Position numbers and translations under genes: made by a program. A stretch of 64,000 nucleotides of DNA from CAVVNN01 sp963838035 (GTDB lineage: Bacteria; Actinomycetota; Thermoleophilia; Solirubrobacterales; 70-9): NCBI GenBank assembly GCA_963838035.1, contig CAWIPM010000010.1:1-64000 (forward strand), written 5' to 3'. The notes under the pieces are model-generated. The model made no database searches and had not been told where the DNA came from. It was given only the letters and a program-made list of their open reading frames with translations. Positions 47,848-55,680 of the stretch are shown one piece after another; the first letter of the stretch is position 1, and the number at the start of each line of letters is the position of its first letter.

Positions 47848-49331
47848 GCGAGGCTTCGCCTGGCTCGACCGAGGCCGAGCGCCGGGCGAAGGTCGAGCGT
47901 CTCCGCGCCGAAGGCATCGACCCCTTCCCGCGCTCCTTTCCCGACCGCACCAGGATCGCCGCGATCCTCGCCGCCCACGATCCCGCCGATCTGGAGGAGG
48001 GGGAGCACTCCGAGTTCTCCTACCGGGTTGCCGGCCGGCTGACCGGACAGCGCAGCCACGGCAAGACGGCCTTCTTCGACGTTCGCGACCTCTCCGGGAC
48101 GGTCCAGGCCTACGCCCGCCGAGACACGCTCGGGGAGGAGGCCTACGATCGGATCGAGGACCTCGACATCGGCGACATCGTCGGCGTCGAGGGCGACCTC
48201 TACGTGACCAAGCGAGGCCAGCTCGCGCTCGAGGTGCGCGAGTGCACGCTGCTGGCCAAGGCGCTGCGCGACCCGCCCGACCTCTTCCACGGCATCTCCG
48301 ATGTCGAGACCCGCTACCGACAGCGCGAGCTCGACCTGATGGCGAACGAGCGCTCGCGCGAGGTGTTCGCGCTGCGGGCCAAGGTGCTGGCGGCGATCCG
48401 CGACCACATGAACGAACGCGGATACGTCGAGCTGGAAACGCCGATCCTGCAGCGGCTCACCGGCGGCGCCGCGGCACGCCCGTTCAAAACCCACCATCAC
48501 GCCCTCGACCGCCACCTCTTCCTGCGGATCGCGACCGAGCTCTACCTGAAGCGGGTCATCGTCGGCGGCTTCGAGGATGTCTATGAGCTCGGCAAGTTCT
48601 TCCGCAACGAGGGGATGTCGCCGCAGCACAACCCCGAGTTCACGATGCTGGAGTGGTTCGTCGGCGGTGCCGACTACAACGGCGTGATGGCGTTTGCCGA
48701 GGAGCTGGTCGCCGGCGTCGTCGGGCGCGTCCTCGGCACGACCAGGGTCGAGCGCGACGGGGAGACGATCGATTTCGCCACTCCCTGGAAGCGGGTCTCC
48801 CTGCGTGAGGCGCTGCTCGAGGAGACCGGCGCCGACGTCACCGAGCTGAGCCGCGACGAGCTGGCCGAGCTGGCCGGGCCAGATGCCGAGCCCGGCGACG
48901 ACTGGGCCGGCCTGGTCGACAGGTTGCAGGGGAAGCTGGTCGAGCCGAAGCTCACCCAGCCGACCTTCATCGTCGACCTGCCGCTCGATATCTGGCCGCT
49001 GGTGAAGCCGGTCCCCGAGCACCCGCAGCTGCTTGGCGAGGCCTTCGACGGCATCGTCGCCGGGATGGAGATAGTCGGCGGCGGCACCGACATCAACGAC
49101 CCGATCGAACAGCGCCGCCGCTTCGTCGAACAGCGGGAGCGCCAGCAGAAGGGGGCGGAGGAGAACCCGCATGAGCACGATGAAGAGTTCATTCGCGCGC
49201 TCGAATACGGGATGCTGCCGGCCAGCGGCTGCGGCCTCGGGGTGGACCGCCTGATGATGATCCTCACCGGCTCCAAGACCCTGCGCGACGTGATCCTCTT
49301 CCCCTCGATGCGCGAGGCCCCAGGCGCCTGA
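47844..49331 (+). CDS. lysS: Lysyl-tRNA synthetase, class II
   Basis: The 495-residue enzyme has an OB-fold (VAGRLTGQRSHGKTAFFDVR), motif 2 (VYELGKFFRNEGMSPQHNPE then FTMLEWF), EGG-type region HPQLLGEAFDGIVAGMEIVG and motif 3 (GCGLGVDRLMMILTGSKTLR). It attaches lysine to tRNA-Lys. ATG overlaps the prmC stop by four bases (ATGA), so argF-lgt-prmC-lysS form one transcription run. Length and motifs are normal. Confidence 0.97.
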   Translation: MSEASPGSTEAERRAKVERLRAEGIDPFPRSFPDRTRIAAILAAHDPADLEEGEHSEFSYRVAGRLTGQRSHGKTAFFDVRDLSGTVQAYARRDTLGEEAYDRIEDLDIGDIVGVEGDLYVTKRGQLALEVRECTLLAKALRDPPDLFHGISDVETRYRQRELDLMANERSREVFALRAKVLAAIRDHMNERGYVELETPILQRLTGGAAARPFKTHHHALDRHLFLRIATELYLKRVIVGGFEDVYELGKFFRNEGMSPQHNPEFTMLEWFVGGADYNGVMAFAEELVAGVVGRVLGTTRVERDGETIDFATPWKRVSLREALLEETGADVTELSRDELAELAGPDAEPGDDWAGLVDRLQGKLVEPKLTQPTFIVDLPLDIWPLVKPVPEHPQLLGEAFDGIVAGMEIVGGGTDINDPIEQRRRFVEQRERQQKGAEENPHEHDEEFIRALEYGMLPASGCGLGVDRLMMILTGSKTLRDVILFPSMREAPGA

Positions 49332-49350
49332 GCTGAGCGCCGGTCGGCGA

Positions 49351-50103
49351 CTAGGCTGAGCGCAGCAGGCCGCCGTCGATCGGGATCACCGTGCCGGTGA
49401 TGTAGGCGGCGCGCTCGGAGCAGAGGAAGGCGACGAGGTCGCCGTACTCGTCCGGGCGGCCGAGGCGGCCGGCGGGGACTTCGCTTCGCGCCGCCGTTTC
49501 GGCGGCCTCCATCGAGCCGGTGTTGTCAGCCAGTCGCTCGGTGGCGAAGCGCCCGGTGGCAACGGTGTTGACGGTGATCCCTTCGCCGGCGACCTCGCGT
49601 GCGAGCGTCTTCAGGAACCCGACCGCCGCCATCCGATGGGAGTTGGAGAGGTTGAGGCCGGGGATCGGCTCGCGGGTCGAGCTGGAGCCGACGTTGACGA
49701 TCCGTCCCCAACCGCGCTCGCGCATCCCCGGCACCGTGGCGCCGGCTAGCACCCGCGGCGCCAGGACGAGCGAGCGGTATGCCCGGTCCCACTCGTCGAG
49801 GTCATGGTCGAGAGCGCCGCCGAACGGCGGCCCGCCGGCGTTGGCGACGAGAATGTCGATCGGCCCGATCGCCGCCGCGACCTCACCTGGAAGCTCGGCC
49901 AGCCGATCGAGGTCGGCCGCGTCGGCGACGAAGGCGTTGACCTCTCCGTCGATCGCAGCAGCGGCTTCCTCGAGCCGCTCGCGCGAGCGGCTGGCGATCG
50001 CAACCCGGGCGCGCTCCCCCGCCAGTGCCGCGGCGATCCCCCGACCGATCCCCCGGCTCGCGCCCATCACCAGCGCGACGCGCCCCTCCAGCCCTAGCTT
50101 CAA
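49351..50103 (-). CDS. Short-chain dehydrogenase/reductase (atypical active site)
   Basis: The 250-residue Rossmann protein has the NAD(P) motif VALVMGASRGIGRGIAAALA, NAGG (LVANAGGPPFGG) and RIVNVGSSSTREPIPGLN. The usual catalytic YxxxK is replaced: the segment reads SNSHRMAAVGFLKTLAREV, with His or Ser where Tyr is expected and Arg-Met-Ala following; the Lys is kept. Such FabG-like members form a known atypical group. TTG 50103 was chosen because it overlaps the previous gene's stop (TTGA). It is convergent with lysS. Confidence 0.85.
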   Translation of the reverse strand: MKLGLEGRVALVMGASRGIGRGIAAALAGERARVAIASRSRERLEEAAAAIDGEVNAFVADAADLDRLAELPGEVAAAIGPIDILVANAGGPPFGGALDHDLDEWDRAYRSLVLAPRVLAGATVPGMRERGWGRIVNVGSSSTREPIPGLNLSNSHRMAAVGFLKTLAREVAGEGITVNTVATGRFATERLADNTGSMEAAETAARSEVPAGRLGRPDEYGDLVAFLCSERAAYITGTVIPIDGGLLRSA

Positions 50104-50423
50104 GCGACTCCCTCGCCCGCCTCGCGAGCGCACCAGGCGCCGAGCAGCCCCACCGCGATCACGATTCCCAGCCAGTGCACGCCGATCACCACAGCAAGCG
50201 CGCTCACCACACCCGCCAGGACAGCGCCGATCAGCGTGAAGCCCGTCGGCAGCCCAACGACCCTAGCCGTCAACGCCGCGCAGCCAAGCCAGGCGAGCGG
50301 CCCCACCAGCCATCCCCAATCGACGAAGAACCCGTGCGAGAACACGACTCCGAGCACGATCGCCAGCAGCCCGACCGCAACGAGCTGAACCACCGCCACC
50401 CGCCAGAAGACCTCGAATCTCAT
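50100..50423 (-). CDS. Small membrane protein of unknown function
   Basis: The 107-residue product has four hydrophobic segments (for example VVQLVAVGLLAIVLGVVF, LVGPLAWLGCAALTARVV, GFTLIGAVLAGVVSALAVVI and WLGIVIAVGLLGAWCA). No motif recognised. ATG 50423 (RFEVFWRVAVVQLV) was chosen over the longer frame to 50510. It overlaps the SDR gene by four bases, so the two are translated together. Confidence 0.65.
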   Translation of the reverse strand: MRFEVFWRVAVVQLVAVGLLAIVLGVVFSHGFFVDWGWLVGPLAWLGCAALTARVVGLPTGFTLIGAVLAGVVSALAVVIGVHWLGIVIAVGLLGAWCAREAGEGVA

Positions 50424-50519
50424 GCGCGCAGTCTCCCACGGAACGAAGCCGCCATCCGTCCCGCCGGCCTCGCCTTCTGCGAGCCGCTCGCCTACCCTGC
50501 TATTGAGCACCTGTCTCCC

Positions 50520-50592
50520 GGGCGGTTAGCTCAGTTGGGAGAGCGCCTGCCTTACAAGCAGGAGGTCACTGGTTCGAGCCCAGTACCGCCCA
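50520..50592 (+). tRNA. tRNA-Val (anticodon TAC)
   Basis: The 73-base sequence folds as a full cloverleaf: acceptor GGGCGGT/ACCGCCC, D arm with TAGCTCAG, anticodon stem CCTGC/GCAGG with loop CTTACAA (anticodon TAC at 50553-50555), variable loop AGGTC and T arm around GTTCGAG. It is the intact tRNA at the left edge of the accessory region. The 3' CCA is not encoded. Confidence 0.97.
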
Positions 50593-50811
50593 TTCCCCGC
50601 AAGACTAGTTCTCAAGCCGATTTAAACCAGTTCCGTTCTCTCTCTGAAGCTCTGATCTCGCTCGTGGGTACCACATTTGGGTACCAACCGCAAGCACAAA
50701 TGCACCGCTGCGCTTTCCTTGAGTGCGACGTTCGCCGTCTCCGGTTCTCGAAGGTCGCGGGCTCGAGCTATGCCCGGGATGGCATTGACCGCGGGAACGG
50801 TGGGCTCCTAG
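50593..50811. other. Gene-poor remnant between tRNA-Val and the tRNA-His fragment
   Basis: Roughly 220 bases with no supported gene. It contains the tandem repeat at 50664-50687 and, read on the minus strand, a short sequence (LVPKCGTH) that resembles the piece just upstream of the integrase at 6.6 kb (LVPKVVPK). This looks like the attachment-site end of an integrative element whose integrase has been lost. Confidence 0.45.
50664..50687 (+). repeat. Near-tandem GGGTACCA repeat, candidate recombinase arm site
   Basis: TGGGTACCA occurs twice, 13 bases apart (50665-50673 and 50678-50686), as GTGGGTACCAC and TTTGGGTACCAA. It has the same layout as the repeat at 6601-6624, relative to the tRNA fragment 125 bases downstream. 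Confidence 0.5.
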
Positions 50812-50853
50812 TTGTGGTCCAGGCGGTCGCCGGTTCGAATCCGGTCGTCCACC
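50812..50853 (+). other. 3' fragment of tRNA-His (GTG): attachment site
   Basis: Anticodon loop TTGTGGT (anticodon GTG), 3' stem CCAGG, T arm GCCGG-TTCGAAT-CCGGT, acceptor strand CGTCCAC and the His-specific discriminator C at 50853 are all present. No 5' half (GTGGACG acceptor) is found upstream; the 80 bases before it do not fold as a D arm. It is therefore a tRNA end left by integration. An intact tRNA-His must exist elsewhere. Confidence 0.75.
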
Positions 50854-50933
50854 CCTCACGAAACCCCTGCTAACGAGGCTGTCGCGCAAACGGCGCGGCA
50901 GCTTGCCCGGGTTCGGCGGCTCCGGGCCTTTCG

Positions 50934-50970
50934 GGGTTGAGTTCGAAGGGAATCCGGCCGCGCTCAACCC
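50934..50970 (-). terminator. Transposase terminator hairpin
   Basis: GGGTTGAG (50934-50941) and CTCAACCC (50963-50970) form an 8-bp stem with a 21-base loop directly after the transposase stop codon. Confidence 0.5.
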
Positions 50971-52341
50971 TCAGGCGGGCAAAGGCGCAACCAACTGAGG
51001 CCCGGATCCGGCGAGCCCCGCCCGCCAGAGCTTCAAGAGGTTGTGAGTGGCTGCGAGGCGTCGCCACTCGGCCCTGCAGGCCGCTAACCCACGCCGCTGG
51101 AAGCGATCGGCTCCGCGGATGAACTTGGTGTTGGCGAAGACCGGCTCGACGATCTGCTGTCTTCGTCGGTAGAGCGCCTGGCCTTCAGGTGTGGCGAGGA
51201 TTGTCTCCATGCGATCGGCCTCGGGTCCTTGCTTGGCGGAGAGTTTGCGGGGCGTTGTGCGTCGGCGATTGCGGGTGGGAACAATCACCTCGATTCCCTT
51301 GCTGCGGATCTCGGAGATCTGCGGCGCGTTCCAGTAGCCGCCGTCGGCCAAGACGGTGCCGATCGGCTCGCTTACCCCCGCCTCCCCCAGCGCCTCGGTG
51401 GCCTTGGCGACCATCGGTGCCAACTCGGGAGCATCGGCGGCCGACTGGGTGACGTCGGCGGCGACGATCACCTGCTCGGGGCTGACCAGGACCTGGGCGT
51501 TATATCCCTGCAGGGTGTTCGCCCCGGCGCGCTTCATCGGCCGCGAGTCAGGATCCGTCGTGTTGATCTTGGCCTTTTGAAGGGAGTCCGGGGCAGGCGG
51601 TGTCGGCTTGCGGCCACCCAGCTTGCGACCGTGCTCAGCCTCCCAGCGCGCCCGCCAGGCAAGGTTGTCCTCGTGGGCACGGAGCTCGGCGGTGTGCTGT
51701 GCCTCGAGCTCTTCCTTGCAGCGGCGTAGGCGCTCACGCCGGGAGCGCCGGTCGCCCAGCTCGGGCGGCAGCTCATCGCCCCGTGCCTCACCGAGTTCAG
51801 CGTCCTCGCGCGCATCGGTCTCAGCCGCCTCTTCGAGCATGCGCTGGACCTCCGCCCGGATCTGGGGGTAGCTGCGGCTCGCACCCTGAGAGGCATTGGC
51901 GGCGATCAGGCTGCCGTCGAGTGCCACCAGCCCTACCGAGAGCAGGCCGGCTCTCGCGCAGAGCGCCAATACCTGCTCGAAGGTGTCGGCGAGAGCCTGC
52001 TCGTGGCGGGCGCGAAAGCGGGCGATCGTGGCGTGATCGGGGATCTGGTTGGCGGCGAGGACGCGGAAGGCGACGTCCTCTCGACAGCGGCGCTCGATAC
52101 CCCGGCTCGAGCGCTCACCAACGGCGTAGGCGTAGAGCAAAAGCGCCACCATGATCTTGGGCTCAAACGCCGCTCGGCCCCAGCCGTCTTGGCGGTAGGC
52201 GCAATAGAAGGCTTTGAGATCCATCTCCTCGACGGCGTCGGCGACGAACCAGGCGAGGTGATCATCGGGGAGCCAATCGCGCATGTTGGGTGGAAGTAGG
52301 AGCTCCTGCTCGCGATCGCACTCGATGAAGTTCTGGGGCAT
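50971..52341 (-). CDS. IS1182-family transposase
   Basis: The 456-residue DDE transposase has the N-terminal IS1182/DUF772 domain (ELLLPPNMRDWLPDDHLAWF, then MDLKAFYCAYR and FEPKIMVALLLYAYAVGERS), the DDE core with LVALDGSLIAANASQGAS, GTVLADGGYWNAPQISEI and IVEPVFANTKFIRGADRFQR (Asp, Asp, Glu), and a charged coiled insertion between the first two. ATG 52341 (PQNFIECDREQEL) was chosen because AAGGAGG lies five to six bases upstream; the frame is open to 52371. It looks intact and is the only gene of the IS. Confidence 0.93.
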   Translation of the reverse strand: MPQNFIECDREQELLLPPNMRDWLPDDHLAWFVADAVEEMDLKAFYCAYRQDGWGRAAFEPKIMVALLLYAYAVGERSSRGIERRCREDVAFRVLAANQIPDHATIARFRARHEQALADTFEQVLALCARAGLLSVGLVALDGSLIAANASQGASRSYPQIRAEVQRMLEEAAETDAREDAELGEARGDELPPELGDRRSRRERLRRCKEELEAQHTAELRAHEDNLAWRARWEAEHGRKLGGRKPTPPAPDSLQKAKINTTDPDSRPMKRAGANTLQGYNAQVLVSPEQVIVAADVTQSAADAPELAPMVAKATEALGEAGVSEPIGTVLADGGYWNAPQISEIRSKGIEVIVPTRNRRRTTPRKLSAKQGPEADRMETILATPEGQALYRRRQQIVEPVFANTKFIRGADRFQRRGLAACRAEWRRLAATHNLLKLWRAGLAGSGPQLVAPLPA

Positions 52342-52534
52342 CGCCGGCCTCCTTACTCGGGGACAAGTCAATGCTCATGGGCGCCCCGGACGTGAATACC
52401 GCTCACGCCCGGGGTTTGTGCGACAGCCTCTCAGACGGGGTTTTCACCTGTCGGGGATCAAGTTCTTCTCAGGTCGTCGGCACAATCTCGGAACAAATTG
52501 TCGGATTGGGCCCCGGCCTATATGGACTTGCGCG

Positions 52535-52729
52535 TCACTCCGTAGCTGTTCTGGTCAACCCATTCCGCCAAGCCGGCCCGGTGAAGGGCAGGACGCGGGA
52601 GCCGATCCTCACGTGAGGGAGGCCGCGCGAGCGCACTAGCTCGTTAAGGGTGCTCCGGGGAATGTTGAGCAAGCGGGCTGCTTCGTTTGCGTCGAGAAGC
52701 GGCTCCTGCAATGGCGGGGTGGAGCGCAT
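52535..52729 (-). CDS. Excisionase-family helix-turn-helix protein
   Basis: The 64-residue protein has the small excisionase fold: LLDANEAARLLNIPRSTLNE, then LVRSRGLPHVRIGSRVLPFT. ATG 52729 sits one base from the end of the CAT-anticodon tRNA fragment, so its promoter or leader would be inside the attachment site. No integrase lies next to it; the bases downstream reach the IS within about 100 bases. It may be an orphan left after the IS insertion removed or separated its integrase. Confidence 0.7.
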   Translation of the reverse strand: MRSTPPLQEPLLDANEAARLLNIPRSTLNELVRSRGLPHVRIGSRVLPFTGPAWRNGLTRTATE

Positions 52730-52771
52730 ATGGGGGGGCTGGACTCGAACCAGCGACCAAGGGATTATGAG
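52730..52771 (-). other. 3' fragment of a CAT-anticodon tRNA (Met or Ile2 type): attachment site
   Basis: Read on the minus strand: anticodon loop CTCATAA (CAT), 3' stem TCCCT, T arm GCTGG-TTCGAGT-CCAGC and an acceptor strand of C residues. The 5' strand of the anticodon stem does not match (GCGAC in place of an AGGGA-like strand), and no D arm follows, so the tRNA is broken in the anticodon stem-loop. As it points left, the element it marks should extend to the right, and the intact tRNA should be beyond the window. Confidence 0.7.
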
Positions 52772-52853
52772 TCGCAGCAAATGGCTCTAGCAAGCCAAAT
52801 TTGGCCTGTTAGAGCGACCTCAGTTCATGAAGTTTGACGGAGTTCGGTGGAGT

Positions 52854-52875
52854 CGGGGACAAATTTCGGGACCAA
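52854..52875 (+). repeat. Near-tandem CGGGGACA/TCGGGACCA repeat, candidate recombinase arm site
   Basis: CGGGGACAA (52854-52862) and TCGGGACCAA (52866-52875) are spaced about 12 bases apart. They lie 81 bases inside the CAT-tRNA fragment, at the same place as the repeats at the other two sites, but the orientation relative to the tRNA is reversed. Confidence 0.4.
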
Positions 52876-52949
52876 GTTTTCCGGCGCCGTCAGGGACCTA
52901 TTCCTCCAGCGGCGTTCCTTCGCTGCTCTCCAACAAAGTGGGAGACCGG

Positions 52950-54635
52950 CTACCCCTCCGCGGGCAGACCCGTTACCTCACCACGCTCCAGCGCTCGCTC
53001 CAGTGGATCATGGAGCTCGCGCACCAACCGCTCCGTGCCATGTGTGTCGAAGAGGAAGTCGACCCAGGCGAGGATCGCCACCACCATTAGAAGCACCTGG
53101 TCCCGAGCCTGGTTCTCGGGACGACCGTGGCGAAAGGAGTTACCACGACCGCCAAAAACCAGCTTGAGCGCAAATGCCTCCAAGGCATCTTCGAGCTCGA
53201 AAGCCTTGATGATCTTCTCCGCCGCCATCAGCTTGCCGCGACTCGTTTTCGGAATTGCCTTAGCGTCGATGGCCGAGTTGTAGAGGCCACCCTCGTAGCC
53301 AAGAAACAATGGTGGGACCGCCTGCAACCATTCGCCCCTCTCGGCGTGCTCAAGGCCGTGCTCAAGCCACTGTCGCTGTTCCTCGCTCAGGAATGGCATC
53401 GAATCCAGGGCCACCCGCAGCGCTGCAATCACCGGCGTCTTTAGGACTACCTCCTCAAGGCCGTCGAGAACGGCTTCATAGACCTGCTCTCGCTCCTGCC
53501 CGAGCAGCTGTGGCAGTTCCCTCGGGCTCAGATGGCTGAGCAGGAACCACATCGGATCGCCGCTCCAGATCCGCCGATATTCGACGACGATCAGCCCGTC
53601 GATCGTACGCCTGAACTCTTCGGTGAAGCCACCGCCGAACCCAGGCAGGCCCCTGCTGATCCGCAGCGCATCGAAGCTGCTCATCGCCCCGAGCCCAGTC
53701 AACGCAAGGCCGACATCCTTCCGCATCATCTCCCCGATTCCTGAGCTCATCAGCGGACCCCGGATCAGGCCCGCCCCGGTGATCCCGCTCAGCTTCCCCG
53801 CCCCCAGCATTGGCGAGGCGGAGCCGCCGAGAATCGACCCCAACAGCGTCGAGTTCGTGTCCTTCAGTCCGAGCCCGAGACCTGTTGCGAACGAGTCGTT
53901 TATTCGGCTCAGATCGGCTCCCAGCCGCACACTCCCTAGTGGGCTCGTCAGTGAGGCGATCTCGGCGGCCTTGCTCGCCGCGAACGGCGGCACCATGAGC
54001 GTGCCCAGGCCCATCGCCTGCTCCATCGTCTTCTGCAGGCCCGTCATCTGCCCGATCCCGAAGCTCTTGTAGGGCTTAGCTAACGAATCTCCAGCCCAAC
54101 GCTCAGCTATCCGCATCATCGGCATCTTGTAGCTCCCCGCAATCCCCATCCGCGCGGCAATCGTCGGCGAGGAGCCCAACCAGGTGATGCTCTTGCTGAT
54201 CGCAGCCAACTCGGTTTTGCTACCGATCGAGATCGTCTCGCGAGCTTTGCATAGTCGGCTCCGCAGCGCCTCGAATTCGCGCCGCTGTGCCCAACGCATC
54301 GTCGCGCAGAAGCGCTCGTTGGAGCTTAAGGAAGAACCGTAGAGCGCCCGCCAATCCCGCTCGCCATCGCGCATTCGCACCGCCTCCAGCATCAACCGCT
54401 GGCGATCCCGCGGCGTCAAGGCGCCCACTTCCATCGCTGTCATCCGCGGTTCCAGGCTGGCACCGATCAACCGGTCAGCATGGCCTCGGGCGTTGCCCCA
54501 ACCAGGCCGCCGTGCCGGCCAGGACGGCTCGTCCAGGACTCCGACCGGGGGACGGCGCACTGTCATCGTGCGCCCGTCGCTCAACCCCACCTCCGAACCC
54601 TTGACCTCGATGCCGATTGTGACGGTCTTGGTCAT
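52950..54635 (-). CDS. Unrecognised 561-residue protein with Gly-rich core and C-terminal HEPN-like motif
   Basis: Not recognised. Residues 1-120 look soluble and charged, with an early VTIGIEVKGSEVGLSDGRTM. Residues about 225-310 are Gly/Ser/Leu-rich and hydrophobic in parts (GLGLGLKDTNSTLLGSILGG, GITGAGLIRGPLMSSGIGEM), perhaps membrane-active. Residues 330-561 are helical (MWFLLSHLSPRELPQLLGQE, VPPLFLGYEGGLYNSAI) and end with a HEPN-type motif, RGNSFRHG (Arg502, His503) followed by a long helix. HEPN domains with R-H are often RNases in abortive-infection systems. It is the gene directly after the frameshifted AbiE pair on the same strand and is itself intact. Possible defence effector; function unproven. 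Confidence 0.55.
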   Translation of the reverse strand: MTKTVTIGIEVKGSEVGLSDGRTMTVRRPPVGVLDEPSWPARRPGWGNARGHADRLIGASLEPRMTAMEVGALTPRDRQRLMLEAVRMRDGERDWRALYGSSLSSNERFCATMRWAQRREFEALRSRLCKARETISIGSKTELAAISKSITWLGSSPTIAARMGIAGSYKMPMMRIAERWAGDSLAKPYKSFGIGQMTGLQKTMEQAMGLGTLMVPPFAASKAAEIASLTSPLGSVRLGADLSRINDSFATGLGLGLKDTNSTLLGSILGGSASPMLGAGKLSGITGAGLIRGPLMSSGIGEMMRKDVGLALTGLGAMSSFDALRISRGLPGFGGGFTEEFRRTIDGLIVVEYRRIWSGDPMWFLLSHLSPRELPQLLGQEREQVYEAVLDGLEEVVLKTPVIAALRVALDSMPFLSEEQRQWLEHGLEHAERGEWLQAVPPLFLGYEGGLYNSAIDAKAIPKTSRGKLMAAEKIIKAFELEDALEAFALKLVFGGRGNSFRHGRPENQARDQVLLMVVAILAWVDFLFDTHGTERLVRELHDPLERALERGEVTGLPAEG

Positions 54636-54718
54636 CTTTCCAGGCTAGCGGGCAATCCGGCACATTTTCCAAAAGCCCAGTGACTCGCCTCACCGAGCCC
54701 ATGATTCTGCCCAGCCGA

Positions 54719-55680
54719 CTACAGCAGATTACGAATCTCCTCGAAGCGCACCAGCACCTCGTCGAAGCCTGGGTAAGTGTCCCCCGAGAAGAGGAGGCGA
54801 CACTGCGTCTCGTAGTCCCCTTCGAGCTGCTCGCGAAGGTCCGGGCCTGGAAAGAGGGCGGCGCTGTCGACGAAGGAGAGGTCCGGTGGAGGTCGATAGC
54901 TGTCCGGAAAGAACTTGCGGCTCTTGGCGTCGTAGTCGCGACGGATTTCCTCGTACTCGGGAGAAGCCAGCATCGAGCGAACCTCGTGCTCACCTGAGAG
55001 CGCGTAGAGGTCCGAATAGTGGCGAGCGTCTCGACCCAACGGACGACCCTCCTCTTGGAGGCGCACCACCTTGCCATGCAGGGCGAACATCTTCTCGACG
55101 AACGTGCGCCGGTAGTGGAGAAGTGACATGTCGAAGCCGGAGAGGTCCTCGGCGATTTCACCCGATCCCTGCTCCTGCAGGTACTCGCCAACCAGCGACG
55201 TGATCGGCACCACCTCGGTTGGGAACGTCCCGCTTTGGACGCCGGGCTCGAGCCGCACAGCCGCGCGGATGCCCGGCAGCGCGGCGAAGCGCGCCTCGTA
55301 GGCAAAGTAGGTCCTCGCGGCCCAGGCCACCGATTGTCTCTGCCCTCATCGCGAAGCCAGGTGAGAGCCGGGTGCTCCCCGACAGTGCCGCCGCCAGCTC
55401 TTTGAGGATTTTGTCGATCTTGTTCTTGCCCGGCCGGCGGGTCGAACTTGTCGGGGTTGACGAACAGGTCGATGTCCTCGGAGAACCGCGAGATCAGGCC
55501 CCATCCCTTCGAGAGGCTGGTCCCGCCCTTGAACAGGGCCTTGTCCCCGAGGTGGTCTGCGACGATTCGCAGGATCTCGGTGACGTAGTAGTCCTTCTCG
55601 ACGAACTGCTCGCTGACCCCGTAGCGCTCGGCGGCGCGCAGCATCGCCTGCTCGAAGTCGGGGTGTTCGAACAGCCTCAC
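54719..55680 (-). pseudogene. Frameshifted AbiEii-type nucleotidyltransferase toxin
   Basis: The N-terminal part from GTG 55680 reads RLFEHPDFEQAMLRAAERYG, FVEKDYYVTEILRIVADHLG and the nucleotidyltransferase motif FKGGTSLSKGWGLISRFSED with SEDIDL. The C-terminal part in another frame (MAWAARTYFAYEARFAALPG to FEEIRNLL) completes the protein. Two one-base changes separate them: near 55430 (after DPPAG; the correct continuation KNKIDKILKELAAAL is in frame 2) and near 55330. The start overlaps the antitoxin stop as GTGA. AbiEii toxins add nucleotides to tRNA or other targets (type IV toxin-antitoxin). The gene is inactive as read. Confidence 0.8.

Larger units (their letters stand above)
50875..52430 (-). 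mobile_element. IS1182-like insertion sequence
   Basis: The ends carry inverted repeats GAGGCTGTCGCGCAAAC (50875-50891) and GTTTGTGCGACAGCCTC (52414-52430), matching at 16 of 17 positions. Between them is one intact transposase gene. No clear target-site duplication is visible (TAAC left, TCAG right). The element landed about 20 bases from the tRNA-His fragment. Confidence 0.85.
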
